DNA from: Atopobium sp. BS2
Lineage (GTDB): Bacteria; Actinomycetota; Coriobacteriia; Coriobacteriales; Atopobiaceae
Assembly: GCF_000565075.1 (NCBI RefSeq)
Contig: NZ_JDFG01000047.1
Span: forward strand, 1 to 64,000
Reading direction: 5' to 3'
Length of the DNA stretch: 64,000 bases
Position 1 is the first letter of the stretch; each line of letters begins with the position of its first letter. Below the pieces are notes generated by a model. That model saw only the letters and a program-made list of their open reading frames with translations. It did no database searches and was not told where the DNA came from. The translations under genes were made by a program, and so were the position numbers. This document shows positions 8,143 to 17,335 of the stretch, one piece after another.

Positions 8143-9726
8143 ATGAATAAACGTCTCTCTCACTTATTTGTTATACGAAAACATATGCTTCTATCTGCCC
8201 TTGGTTTGGCAATTGGATATATTGCTGTTGCGATGCTGGGTATTTTTACAGGCGATTTAATTGATAGTATGCTTAATGTGCAAGCTGTTGACGGTGTTTG
8301 GCAAAAGCTAGGGCTGTTGTTGTTCCTTTCGCTTGTAACGCTTTGCTTAAGCTTTTTTCTCACTGTTTGGATTCCACAAAAGCTCAATTTAGAAGCTGCG
8401 GTTGCTAGTTCTGAGGTAGCGATATCGGAATTCTTAAAGATGTCTCTTCGTGTTTTTTCAAAAAAGAAAACCGGACACTATCTTAATGTAGTTACTATGG
8501 CGGCTTTTGTCTTCAGTGGTGTTCAAATTGCAGTAAGCGTTGAATTTCTAGGTGGTCTTTTAGCAGTTATTGTTTTGGCAATTGTGGCGTTTACGGTAAA
8601 TCCATGGATTGGTTTGCTTGTCTTGCTTTATATCCCTTTTTACTTGGTGATTATTGATTATCCGAGCAAGAAAACAAATGAGATTTTGACTGAGTCAATG
8701 AAAAACCGAGAAGGCTGGCTGGATATCGGCAGGCGCATAATTGAGGAAAAACTCTCGATTAATGTGCTACGAGCAGAGAACTATTTTGAAAATGCTTATG
8801 AGGCGGCTAACGATGAGTATTTCCTCTATGTAAAAAGAAGTAGTTTTTTCAGTGCTTTATCAAAGAATCTTCCATCGGCGCTTTCAAATTTCACGCAAGT
8901 CGTAGCCATAATTACAGGCGTTATGCTGCTTTCTATAGGTCAGATGAGTGTTGGAGAGATTTTATCTGCCTATCTGATTTTGTCAGTATTGAGCGAACCG
9001 CTTGATACGGTTTGTTCTGTTAAAAGCTCATATCTTGCTGCAAAAGCGGATATTGATGTTTATCTTGAGCACGAGAAAGAATCCCAAGAGCCTTCAGGTT
9101 ATGAGAAGCTTTGGAACTCTTCACTTAAACCAGCTGTAAAGATAGGAGAGGGAACTCTTTTAGCTACTCCAGAAGGACCAGAACTTTTCCATACACAAGC
9201 TCTCAGCATTCCACAAGGATCTCTCGTGGTGGTAAGAGGTTCCAATGGCTCAGGCAAGTCTTCTTTCGTAGATCTTTTGGCAGGCTGCTCTGATCCATCG
9301 CTATTCAGTGGTGATATAGAGCTTTCGGATGATCTTAAAGACTGTTCTCGTTTTGCTCGTCCGGTACCTCTTGTAGAAGGAAGCCTTGCTGACAATATGT
9401 TTGGAGAAAAGATCGATCGTACGGTTTACAACTTGCTCAATTTTTCCTCTCTTGAGACGCATGCTTTTGACGGAAAAGAGGAGTCCGTTTCTTTGGGTGA
9501 GCGACAAAAAATTGGTCTTTTGAGAGCTCTATCCAGAAAACAAGGGGCACTTGTTTTGGATGAACCTCTACAGAATTTAGATGCGCCAACAGCTCAGAGG
9601 CTTTGTAGATATCTCGCAAACCTCAAAGGTAGGCGGACTGTCGTGGTGATTATACACTCCGATGAACTAGATCAAGAAGCGGACGTTCTTCTCGATATCC
9701 AAGACGGTCAATTGCATGTGCGTTGA
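8143..9726 (+). CDS. ABC transporter, fused membrane and ATPase domains (exporter half)
   Basis: 527 residues. Residues ~1-320 hold about six membrane helices of an exporter-type transmembrane domain. The ATPase domain follows, with Walker A GSNGSGKSS, signature VSLGERQ, Walker B ALVLDEP and an H-loop His in VVIIHSDE. Where a Q-loop glutamine is expected (FARPVPLVEGSL) none is present, and the ATPase domain looks shorter than usual. A half-exporter normally works as a dimer; no partner half is adjacent, so a homodimer is likely. The substrate is unknown; the divergent AraC regulator suggests inducible export. Start: ATG 8143 with GGGA at 8130-8133; ATGs at 8134 and 8137 are alternatives. Confidence 0.88.
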   Translation: MNKRLSHLFVIRKHMLLSALGLAIGYIAVAMLGIFTGDLIDSMLNVQAVDGVWQKLGLLLFLSLVTLCLSFFLTVWIPQKLNLEAAVASSEVAISEFLKMSLRVFSKKKTGHYLNVVTMAAFVFSGVQIAVSVEFLGGLLAVIVLAIVAFTVNPWIGLLVLLYIPFYLVIIDYPSKKTNEILTESMKNREGWLDIGRRIIEEKLSINVLRAENYFENAYEAANDEYFLYVKRSSFFSALSKNLPSALSNFTQVVAIITGVMLLSIGQMSVGEILSAYLILSVLSEPLDTVCSVKSSYLAAKADIDVYLEHEKESQEPSGYEKLWNSSLKPAVKIGEGTLLATPEGPELFHTQALSIPQGSLVVVRGSNGSGKSSFVDLLAGCSDPSLFSGDIELSDDLKDCSRFARPVPLVEGSLADNMFGEKIDRTVYNLLNFSSLETHAFDGKEESVSLGERQKIGLLRALSRKQGALVLDEPLQNLDAPTAQRLCRYLANLKGRRTVVVIIHSDELDQEADVLLDIQDGQLHVR

Positions 9727-9762
9727 TGTGGGAGAAAAAATGGATTCAAAGGCATGGGCGCT

Positions 9763-9791
9763 TTGACCCTTTCGTTGCGCTAAGATTATAA
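9763..9791 (+). promoter_or_regulatory. Promoter for the glycosyltransferase gene
   Basis: TTGACC at 9763-9768, a 17-nt spacer, then TTATAA at 9786-9791, about 69 nt upstream of the start codon. Close to the vegetative sigma consensus. Confidence 0.6.
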
Positions 9792-9859
9792 GGTAATTGT
9801 TTATCGAGAGGTTTTGGCTGATAAAACATATTTGCCTTGAGTTTGGAGCGTAGGGATAT

Positions 9860-11167
9860 ATGCCATTGCAATTTAACAGACTCGGTATCACTCCAATCGT
9901 TGTTTTTAACTTTATTATCTGGCTTTTCTTTACGCTCGCATACTTTTATCAGATTGTGTACATTCTTCGTGTCTTAGTTAAAGGCGAGGTAAAACTTCCA
10001 GAGGCAAAAAAGCAGCACCGCTATGCCTTCTTTATTGCCGCCCACAATGAAGAGCCAGTTATTGGCAATCTTGTCAGATCCATTCTTTCTCAGGATTATC
10101 CTCGAGAGCTGATGGATGTCTTTGTTGTTGCAGATGCTTGTACCGATAAAACAGCTGAAGAAGCAAGAAAAGCCGGAGCAATTACTTGGGAGCGTAATGA
10201 TCTTGCTCGTAAAGGCAAGAGCTGGGTTATGGATTACGGATTTGACCGCATTCTTAATGAGTACGGCGACAAATACGAGGCCTTCATTATTATGGACGCT
10301 GATAATCTGGTTTCTCCAAGCTACCTGAAGATTATGAACCAGGCTTTTGATGCAGGATATCTTGTCTGTACTAGCTATAGAAACTCAAAGAATTTTGATT
10401 CCAGCTGGGTAAGCTCTGCATACGCAACCTGGTTTATGCGCGAGGCAAAGTTCTTGAATAACGCCCGTATGATGATGGGTACTAGCTGCGCTGTTTCTGG
10501 TTCCGGCTGGATGGTTTCTTCTCGCATTATTAAAGGTATGCATGGATGGGATTTCCACACCCTCACCGAGGATATTCAATTCTCCACCTTCTGCAGTGCT
10601 CACAATATTCAAATTGGCTATGCACCTGCAGAATTCTTTGATGAGCAGCCTTTGACCTTCAAGGCATCGTGGACACAGCGTATGCGTTGGACAAAAGGCT
10701 TTTATCAGGTGTTCTTCTCGTATGGTTTTGATCTTATTAAGGGTATTTTTAAGGGTCAGTTTGCTTCATACGATATGCTCATGACTATTGCGCCAGGCAT
10801 GATTTTGACACTGCTTTCAGCCTTTATTAATGGTACTTACATGCTAGTTGGCTATTTGAGCCACGGCTTCGTTGCTACTGACGCAGAGATTGCTATGAGT
10901 GTGGGATCTTTGGTCATGACGGTCTTCTCGATGTATGTGGTCTTCTTTATTCTGGCGCTTATTACCACCATCTCGGAGTACAAGCATTTCCATGTAAAGA
11001 AGAAATGGCGTATTTTTACCAATCTCTTCACGTTCCCTATTTTTATGATGACGTATATCCCAATTACCGTTGCGGCTTTGTTTAAAAAGGTTGAGTGGGT
11101 TCCTACAAAACATGACATTGCTGTTAACTTTGAGGATGTTATTGCTTCAAGTGGGAGTTCAAATTAA
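9860..11167 (+). CDS. Membrane family 2 glycosyltransferase (processive-type)
   Basis: 435 residues. An N-terminal membrane helix (residues ~12-35) is followed by a GT-A catalytic domain and three or four C-terminal membrane helices. Visible catalytic elements are the DAD metal-binding motif at 146-148, the TED general-base motif (LTEDIQF) and QRMRWTKG, equivalent to the QxxRW signature of cellulose, hyaluronan and poly-GlcNAc synthases. It probably builds or modifies a surface polysaccharide or glycolipid from a nucleotide sugar; the sugar cannot be deduced. It stands alone, with its own promoter and no other polysaccharide gene beside it. Confidence 0.88.
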   Translation: MPLQFNRLGITPIVVFNFIIWLFFTLAYFYQIVYILRVLVKGEVKLPEAKKQHRYAFFIAAHNEEPVIGNLVRSILSQDYPRELMDVFVVADACTDKTAEEARKAGAITWERNDLARKGKSWVMDYGFDRILNEYGDKYEAFIIMDADNLVSPSYLKIMNQAFDAGYLVCTSYRNSKNFDSSWVSSAYATWFMREAKFLNNARMMMGTSCAVSGSGWMVSSRIIKGMHGWDFHTLTEDIQFSTFCSAHNIQIGYAPAEFFDEQPLTFKASWTQRMRWTKGFYQVFFSYGFDLIKGIFKGQFASYDMLMTIAPGMILTLLSAFINGTYMLVGYLSHGFVATDAEIAMSVGSLVMTVFSMYVVFFILALITTISEYKHFHVKKKWRIFTNLFTFPIFMMTYIPITVAALFKKVEWVPTKHDIAVNFEDVIASSGSSN

Positions 11168-11184
11168 ATAATTAACTCCACTGG

Positions 11185-11193
11185 TGGTACAAT
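11185..11193 (+). promoter_or_regulatory. Extended -10 promoter of guaB
   Basis: TGGTACAAT (TG-n-TACAAT) at 11185-11193, 50 nt upstream of the guaB ATG. No good -35 is present, which is usual for extended -10 promoters. Confidence 0.45.
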
Positions 11194-11242
11194 GCCAAAA
11201 CACGTTGAGCATGACCGGTAGGTCAGGAGGGAGCCAAAAACA

Positions 11243-12766
11243 ATGGCAAAGTTCTTCGAAGGCGAATCACACACATTTTCTGAGTACCTTTTGGTTCCTG
11301 GCTATTCATCAGCTGAGAATATCCCTGCAAATGTTTCTTTGAAGACTCCTCTGGTAAAGTTTAAACGTGGCGAGAAAAGCGCAATTGAGCTCAACATTCC
11401 TATGGTATCTGCAGTAATGCAGTCAGTTTCTGGTCCTCGTCTGGCAATTGCCTTGGCCCAGCAGGGCGGCATTGCCTTTATTTATGGTTCTCAGTCCGCT
11501 GAGGATGAGGCTCAGATGGTTCGTGAGGTTAAGAGCTACAAGGCAGGCTTTGTAGTCTCCGATTCAACCCTTACTCCAGAAATGACCCTTGGTGAGGTGC
11601 TTGACCTTAAAGAGAAGACTGGTCACTCTACCATGCCTGTCACCGATGACGGCACTTCTCGCGGTAAGCTCGTGGGTATTGTTACCTCTCGTGATTATCG
11701 TCCTTCTCGCGATGATCGCTCTAAGCTTGTTTCTGAGTTTATGACCCCAGCTGATAAGCTTATTACGGCAGCTGAGGATACGACCCTTAAAGAGGCAAAT
11801 GACATTATCTGGGACAACAAGCTCAACACCCTTCCAATTGTCGATAAGAACGGCCACCTGGTTAGCCTTGTATTCCGCAAGGATTATGATTCCCACAAGT
11901 CTGCTCCAGATGAGCTCCTTGATGACTCTAAGCGTTACATGGTTGGCGCTGGTATTAATACTCGTGACTATGAGACTCGTGTTCCTCTGCTTGTTGAGGC
12001 TGGTGCTGATGTTTTGTGCATCGACTCATCTGAGGGTTACTCCGAGTGGCAGAAGCGCACGCTTGAGTGGGTTCGTGCGACCTATGGTGATTCCGTCAAG
12101 ATTGGCGCTGGTAACGTTGTAGACGCTGAGGGCTTCCGCTTCCTGGCAGAGGCTGGCGCTGACTTTATCAAGATTGGTATCGGCGGTGGTTCTATCTGCA
12201 TTACTCGTGAACAGAAGGGTATTGGCCGTGGTCAGGCTACTTCTGTTATTGATGTTGCTCGCGCTCGCGATCAGTACTTTGAGGAGACAGGCGTCTATAT
12301 TCCAATCTGCTCTGACGGCGGAATTGTCTACGATTACCACATGACCCTTGCTCTTGCTATGGGCTCTGACTTTATGATGCTTGGTCGCTACTTTGCTCGT
12401 TTTGATGAGAGCCCATCAGATCGCGTTATTGTCAACGGCTCCTACATGAAGGAGTACTGGGGCGAAGGCTCTGCTCGTGCTCGTAACTGGCAGCGCTACG
12501 ACCTTGGAGGCAATAAGCGCGGTCTTTCCTTTGTTGAGGGCGTTGATTCCTACGTTCCATACGCGGGTCCTTTGAAGGACGGCGTTGAGGCTTCGCTTCT
12601 GAAGGTCAAGTCCACCATGTGCAACTGCGGCGCTCTTGACATCCCTGAGCTCCGCGATAAGGCAAAGATTACACTTGTCTCTTCAACTTCAATTGTTGAG
12701 GGTGGCGCACACGACGTCTTGCTGAAAGACTCAAACCAGCAGGTCAGTTACAATTTCCGTTCGTAG
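11243..12766 (+). CDS. guaB: Inosine-5'-monophosphate dehydrogenase
   Basis: Oxidises IMP to XMP with NAD, the committed step to guanine nucleotides. The 507-residue product is a TIM barrel interrupted by two CBS domains (roughly residues 95-215). The catalytic Cys is in the loop [18 protein letters not shown]; the flap with Arg-Tyr is seen as RNWQRYD. The active-site loop differs from the common GPGSICTTR form, but all key residues are present. RBS GGAGGG lies just upstream of the ATG. It appears to be monocistronic, ending before a hairpin at 12790-12818. Confidence 0.95.
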   Translation: MAKFFEGESHTFSEYLLVPGYSSAENIPANVSLKTPLVKFKRGEKSAIELNIPMVSAVMQSVSGPRLAIALAQQGGIAFIYGSQSAEDEAQMVREVKSYKAGFVVSDSTLTPEMTLGEVLDLKEKTGHSTMPVTDDGTSRGKLVGIVTSRDYRPSRDDRSKLVSEFMTPADKLITAAEDTTLKEANDIIWDNKLNTLPIVDKNGHLVSLVFRKDYDSHKSAPDELLDDSKRYMVGAGINTRDYETRVPLLVEAGADVLCIDSSEGYSEWQKRTLEWVRATYGDSVKIGAGNVVDAEGFRFLAEAGADFIKIGIGGGSICITREQKGIGRGQATSVIDVARARDQYFEETGVYIPICSDGGIVYDYHMTLALAMGSDFMMLGRYFARFDESPSDRVIVNGSYMKEYWGEGSARARNWQRYDLGGNKRGLSFVEGVDSYVPYAGPLKDGVEASLLKVKSTMCNCGALDIPELRDKAKITLVSSTSIVEGGAHDVLLKDSNQQVSYNFRS

Positions 12767-12789
12767 CTCACAGGATTTATGGACTACTG

Positions 12790-12818
12790 GCGTCACCAAG
12801 TATTTTGCTTGGTGACGC
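12790..12818 (+). terminator. Hairpin between guaB and leuS
   Basis: GCGTCACCAAG (12790-12800) and CTTGGTGACGC (12808-12818) form a perfect 11-bp stem with a 7-nt loop. There is no T-tract after it, so it may be a weak or factor-assisted terminator or a 3'-stability element rather than a classical terminator. Confidence 0.45.
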
Positions 12819-12841
12819 ATCGCTATAAGAAAGGGGAACTC

Positions 12842-15415
12842 GTGGAAAACGAGGAAGTACAGAACGTAACCGATACAGGTGATTTTCCTGCCTACGACGC
12901 TGAGGCCATTGAAACTAAGTGGCAGCGCGTCTGGGAAGAGCAGAATCTTTACAAGACAGAAGAGGACAGCTCAAGGCCTAAAAAATACGTTCTAGAGATG
13001 TTCCCTTATCCTTCGGGCGATCTTCACATGGGTCATGCTCGTAACTACACCATTGGCGATGCTATGGCTCGTCAGGCTCGTATGCGTGGTTTTGATGTCT
13101 TGCATCCAATGGGCTTTGACGCCTTTGGTCTTCCTGCAGAAAACGCTGCTATTAAGCACAATACTCAGCCTTCTGTGTGGACCCATAAGAATATTGACCA
13201 GGCTGTAAAGACCATGTTCCGCATGGGCTTTGCCTACGATAAAGACCGCATGTTTAACACCTGCGACCCTGAGTACTACAAGTGGGGTCAGTGGATCTTC
13301 CTTAAGATGCTTGAGAAGGGCCTGGTATATCGCGCAACAAGCCCTGTTAACTGGTGCCCTAACGATAAGACCGTTCTTGCAAACGAGCAGGTAGTTAACG
13401 GTAAATGCTGGCGTTGTGGTGCAGTTCCAGAGAAGCGCGAGCTCTCCCAGTGGTACCTGCGCATCACTGATTACGCTCAGGAGCTCCTTGATGACCTTGA
13501 TCAGCTTGAGGGCTGGCCAGAGCGTGTTCGCGCCATGCAGGCAAACTGGATTGGTCGCTCTGAGGGCGCAGAGATTGACTTTACCTTGGCAGATACTGAC
13601 GGTGTCACACCAACTGATACCAAGATGACTGTCTTTACCACTCGCGCAGATACCATCTATGGCTGCACCTTCATGCTGCTTCCACCGGAGTCTAAGCTTG
13701 CTGCTGAGCTGGTAGGGGATTCAGAGTATAAGGCTGCTTTTGATGCTCTTCACGAGGAAGCCGTAAAGGTTTCTTCCATTGATCGCCAGGGCACAGATCG
13801 CGAGAAACACGGTGTATTCACCGGCCGTTACGCAATTAACCCTGTCACCGGACAGACCGTACCAATTTGGGTTGCCGACTACGTCCTTCTCGACTATGGT
13901 ACTGGCGCTGTTATGGGTGTTCCATCAGGCGATAAACGCGACTTTGACTTTGCAAAGAAGTACGACCTGCCTATTGTTCCTATCATCTGTGAAGAGGGAA
14001 CTGATATCTATGAGGAGCTCAAGGGAGTTTCTGATTACAAGGTAACCTCTGTTGACTGGGACGGACCAATGGATACCGTTGGTATTCTTGTTCAGTCTGG
14101 TCCTTTCACTGGACTTCGTGGCGGTAAGCATTCCGAGGCAGAAGAGGCAGTTGTTGCCTATCTGACCGAGCACAACGTTGGACGTAGAACTGTTCAGTTC
14201 CGCCTTCGTGACTGGCTCATCTCAAGGCAGCGTTACTGGGGCAATCCAATTCCAATGATTCATTGCGATTGCTGTGGTGACGTCCCAGTTCCTTATGATC
14301 AGCTCCCTGTTACGCTTCCAGACAATCTTGACCTGGCAGCAGGAGATACTCTTGCTGAGTGCAAGGAGTTTGTAGAGACCACCTGTCCTCAGTGCGGCAA
14401 GCCCGCCAAGCGTATCACTGATACCATGGACACTTTCACTTGCTCTAGCTGGTATTATCTGCGCTATTGCGATCCACACAACACCGAGCTTCCTTTCTCT
14501 AAGGAGTCAGTGGATCGCTGGATGCCGGTAGATAACTACATTGGCGGCATTGAGCACGCAATTCTGCACCTTCTGTATTCTCGTTTCTTTACTAAGGTCC
14601 TTCGTGACCTGGGCATGATTGCTATTGACGAGCCATTTAAGAACCTGATGACCCAGGGCATGGTCAAGGATGAGCACGGCGACACCATGTCAAAGTCAAA
14701 GGGCAACGTTGTACCTCCAAGCTCTGTCATTGAGCCTTACGGTGCAGATACGATGCGCCTTGCCATTCTCTTTGTTGCTCCACCAGAGAAGGATTTTGAC
14801 TGGGACGAGAAGGTCGTTGCAGGTGCAAACCGCTTTATCAAGCGTGCTTGGCGTGTGGTTTGGGAACTCTCTCGCACCGCTGATGCTTCTGCCGTACTCG
14901 ACCACACAGCTTTGGATGCAAAGTCGCTTGAGCTCAACCGCGTCCTCAATGCTATGGGAATCCGCTGCACCACTGAGTTTGACAAGGGTCAGTTCAACAC
15001 TGCTATTTCTGCAGTCATGGAGCTGGTTAATGCGGCAAGCGCCTATATCAACGAGGTTCCTGCAGAGTCTAGAGATGCTGCACTTTGCTACAAGGTTGCA
15101 AATGATGTTGTTGCCATGCTGGCTCCAATTATTCCTCACTGGGCTGAGGAGCTTAGCCACGAGGCTCTGGGTAAAGACACGCCTGTCTATCACCAGCCTT
15201 GGCCAGAGTTTGACCCAGAGCAGGCAAAGAGCAATACCGTTGAAATTGCTGTTCAGCTTAAGGGTAAGGTCCGCGCTCGCATTGAGGTCTCTGCCGATGC
15301 TTCTGAGGAAGAGCTCACTGCAGCTGCAACTGAGGCTATTGCCGATCAGCTTGAGGGTAAAGAGATTAGAAAAGTCATTGTTGTTAAGGGCCGACTTGTG
15401 AATATCGTTGCCTAA
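12842..15415 (+). CDS. leuS: Leucyl-tRNA synthetase
   Basis: Charges tRNA-Leu. The 857-residue class I enzyme shows HIGH as HMGH (within [15 protein letters not shown]), the CP1 editing domain with the Thr-rich TTRADT segment, a leucine-specific insertion with Cys pairs (CDCCGD, CPQCGK) and KMSKS as TMSKSKG. GTG 12842 was chosen because AAAGGGG precedes it by five bases; an in-frame ATG at 12779 lies before the intergenic hairpin, and its extra residues lack family features. No T-box is visible in the short leader. Confidence 0.96.
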   Translation: MENEEVQNVTDTGDFPAYDAEAIETKWQRVWEEQNLYKTEEDSSRPKKYVLEMFPYPSGDLHMGHARNYTIGDAMARQARMRGFDVLHPMGFDAFGLPAENAAIKHNTQPSVWTHKNIDQAVKTMFRMGFAYDKDRMFNTCDPEYYKWGQWIFLKMLEKGLVYRATSPVNWCPNDKTVLANEQVVNGKCWRCGAVPEKRELSQWYLRITDYAQELLDDLDQLEGWPERVRAMQANWIGRSEGAEIDFTLADTDGVTPTDTKMTVFTTRADTIYGCTFMLLPPESKLAAELVGDSEYKAAFDALHEEAVKVSSIDRQGTDREKHGVFTGRYAINPVTGQTVPIWVADYVLLDYGTGAVMGVPSGDKRDFDFAKKYDLPIVPIICEEGTDIYEELKGVSDYKVTSVDWDGPMDTVGILVQSGPFTGLRGGKHSEAEEAVVAYLTEHNVGRRTVQFRLRDWLISRQRYWGNPIPMIHCDCCGDVPVPYDQLPVTLPDNLDLAAGDTLAECKEFVETTCPQCGKPAKRITDTMDTFTCSSWYYLRYCDPHNTELPFSKESVDRWMPVDNYIGGIEHAILHLLYSRFFTKVLRDLGMIAIDEPFKNLMTQGMVKDEHGDTMSKSKGNVVPPSSVIEPYGADTMRLAILFVAPPEKDFDWDEKVVAGANRFIKRAWRVVWELSRTADASAVLDHTALDAKSLELNRVLNAMGIRCTTEFDKGQFNTAISAVMELVNAASAYINEVPAESRDAALCYKVANDVVAMLAPIIPHWAEELSHEALGKDTPVYHQPWPEFDPEQAKSNTVEIAVQLKGKVRARIEVSADASEEELTAAATEAIADQLEGKEIRKVIVVKGRLVNIVA

Positions 15416-15427
15416 CAGCAAAAACAC

Positions 15428-15456
15428 TTGACGAGAAGCCCTTTATCTCGTAAGAT
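15428..15456 (+). promoter_or_regulatory. Promoter of the rimP-nusA-infB cluster
   Basis: TTGACG (15428-15433), 17-nt spacer, TAAGAT (15451-15456). Predicted start near 15463, leaving a leader of about 77 nt with the hairpin at 15483-15513. Confidence 0.7.
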
Positions 15457-15482
15457 ATCTCTAAACGTAGTTGTTATTAGTT

Positions 15483-15513
15483 GGAAGTGGGGTTGAGTTT
15501 TGACCCCGCTTCC
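15483..15513 (+). terminator. Leader hairpin before rimP, possible attenuator
   Basis: GGAAGTGGGGT (15483-15493) pairs with ACCCCGCTTCC (15503-15513), an 11-bp stem with one G-T pair, followed by the pyrimidine-rich TTTCTGT. It lies between the promoter and the rimP RBS, so it could stop part of the transcripts. It could equally be the terminator of leuS. Confidence 0.5.
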
Positions 15514-15539
15514 TTTCTGTATGTAGATGAGGAGGTCAA

Positions 15540-16034
15540 ATGCAAAACGAAGGTGCAACACAGAAAATCTTGTCCGCACTAGAGCAGGCTGCACTCAATC
15601 ACCACATTGATATTGTTGATGTTGAGATTGTTGGTTCTTCTAAGAATCCTGTGGTCAGAGTAAGAATTGACCATGATGATGAGACAGCAGAGACCATTTC
15701 TCTTGATGAAGTTGCTCAAGAAACATCATGGATCTCAGAGACCATAGATGAGCTTGATCCATTCCCAGCATCATTTACCTTGGAGGTTTCTTCTCCAGGA
15801 ATGGCACGTCCACTTCGTCGTGCAAAAGACTTTGAGCGCTTTGCGGGAGAAGAGATTCAGCTTCAGACTACTGCCACAGAGGGACGCCGTAAATTTACTG
15901 GTAAGCTCTTGGGCATTGAGGGTACAACCATCTCAATTCAGACAGAAGATGAGGTCTGTACTGTTGATTTGTCTGAGTTAAAGAAGTGCGTTATTAAACC
16001 AGTTTTTGATTTCTCGGCCTCAGCCAAGAAGTAG
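15540..16034 (+). CDS. rimP: Ribosome maturation factor RimP
   Basis: Cytosolic factor needed for assembly of the 30S subunit. 164 residues with the N-terminal RimP domain (VVRVRIDHDDETAETISLDEV) and the conserved FTLEVSSPGMARPLRRAKDFERF segment, followed by the SH3-like C-terminal domain. RBS GAGGAGG precedes the ATG. First gene of a cluster whose order rimP-nusA-infB-rbfA is widely conserved. Confidence 0.93.
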   Translation: MQNEGATQKILSALEQAALNHHIDIVDVEIVGSSKNPVVRVRIDHDDETAETISLDEVAQETSWISETIDELDPFPASFTLEVSSPGMARPLRRAKDFERFAGEEIQLQTTATEGRRKFTGKLLGIEGTTISIQTEDEVCTVDLSELKKCVIKPVFDFSASAKK

Positions 16035-16050
16035 ATAGAGAGGATTATTC

Positions 16051-17292
16051 ATGGCATCTGAAATGATGGAAGCTTTGATGTTGCTTTGCCAGGAGAAGCA
16101 CATCGATGAGTTGTATCTGCTGGATCGTTTGGAGCAGTCTCTGGCAAAAAGCTATGCTGACGTCCTCCACCTTGATTTTGGCGCTCGTGTCACCATTGAT
16201 AGGGCAACTGGCCGTGTTTACGTCTATGAGCTTGTTCCTAAGGGTGAGCCAGACGAGGAGACTGGTGAGTACACAGAGTTTGATGAGGTAGACGTAACTC
16301 CTCCAGACACAAGCCGTATTGCCGCTCAGCATGCTAAGGCAGAGATCAAGACACTTGTACGCAATGCCGCCCGTGCACAGATTTATGATGAGTTCCGCGG
16401 TCGTATTGGTGACATCATCACTGGTACTGTTCTTCAGTCCACTCCTGATTTCACTATCATTAAGATTCGTGAGGGTGTTGAGGCAGAGCTTCCACACTTT
16501 GACCAGCGTCGTTTCCCTGATGAGCGCGATGAGCGTCCAGCAGGCGAGCGCTACCTTCACAACCAGCGCATCAAGGCAATTATCGTTGACGTCCGCGATC
16601 CTAATGCAACTCAGCCAGCAGTTCGTGGTGAGCGTCAGCGTCCACCAATTGTTGTTTCTCGTACTCATCCAGATCTTATCCGTCGCCTTTTTGAGCTTGA
16701 GGTTCCAGAAGTTTATGACGGTGTTGTAAGCATTCGCTCCATTGCTCGCGAGGCTGGCGTCCGTTCTAAGATTGCTGTCTCTTCCGTTGATGAGCGCCTT
16801 GATCCAGTTGGTGCTTGTGTTGGTCCTAAGGGCAGCCGTGTTCGCACCGTAGTCTCTGAGCTCCGTGGAGAGCGCGTTGACGTTGTGCCTTGGTTTGACG
16901 ATGCTGCTCGTTGCGTTGCATCTGCGCTTTCACCTGCACGTGTTTCTCGCGTTATTGTCGATGGCGCTACGGGACACGCAACCGTTATTGTCCCTGATGA
17001 CCAGCTGTCTTTGGCTATTGGTAAAGAGGGCCAGAACGCTCGCCTTGCCGCTCGTCTGACTGGCCTTCACATTGACATCAAGAACGAGTCCCTTGCTGCA
17101 AGCATTTTGAACAACCTTCCTGAGGTTGTTGAAGAGACTGTTGACGAGGAAGAGATTGCTCATCGTTGCAAGTATGTGAGCCCTAACGGAACTCCTTGCC
17201 GCAATATGGCAAGACCTGGTTCTGATTTCTGTGGCATTCATGATGACATGGAGAATGCAGAGATTTCTTCCGATCCAGACTCACTGATCTAG
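16051..17292 (+). CDS. nusA: Transcription elongation/antitermination factor NusA with extra Cys/His tail
   Basis: Binds RNA polymerase and nascent RNA, controlling pausing, termination and antitermination. The 413 residues contain the N-terminal polymerase-binding domain, an S1 domain (GDIITGTVLQS), and KH1 and KH2 domains (VGPKGSRVR; AIGKEGQNARLAARLTG). After the KH domains there is no acidic repeat; instead residues 373-397 show Cys-X9-Cys-X10-Cys-X2-His with GTPC and DFCGIH, which looks like a small zinc-binding knuckle. The ylxR and ribosomal L7Ae-like genes often found between nusA and infB are absent. Confidence 0.94.
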   Translation: MASEMMEALMLLCQEKHIDELYLLDRLEQSLAKSYADVLHLDFGARVTIDRATGRVYVYELVPKGEPDEETGEYTEFDEVDVTPPDTSRIAAQHAKAEIKTLVRNAARAQIYDEFRGRIGDIITGTVLQSTPDFTIIKIREGVEAELPHFDQRRFPDERDERPAGERYLHNQRIKAIIVDVRDPNATQPAVRGERQRPPIVVSRTHPDLIRRLFELEVPEVYDGVVSIRSIAREAGVRSKIAVSSVDERLDPVGACVGPKGSRVRTVVSELRGERVDVVPWFDDAARCVASALSPARVSRVIVDGATGHATVIVPDDQLSLAIGKEGQNARLAARLTGLHIDIKNESLAASILNNLPEVVEETVDEEEIAHRCKYVSPNGTPCRNMARPGSDFCGIHDDMENAEISSDPDSLI

Positions 17293-17335
17293 GCAACTAC
17301 CTGTAACTATCCCGTCAACCGGAAGGTTTTCATAT

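Noticed and set aside
14696-15427. Overlapping 243-codon frames on both strands in leuS
   Set aside because: Shadows of leuS codon bias; no start signals.
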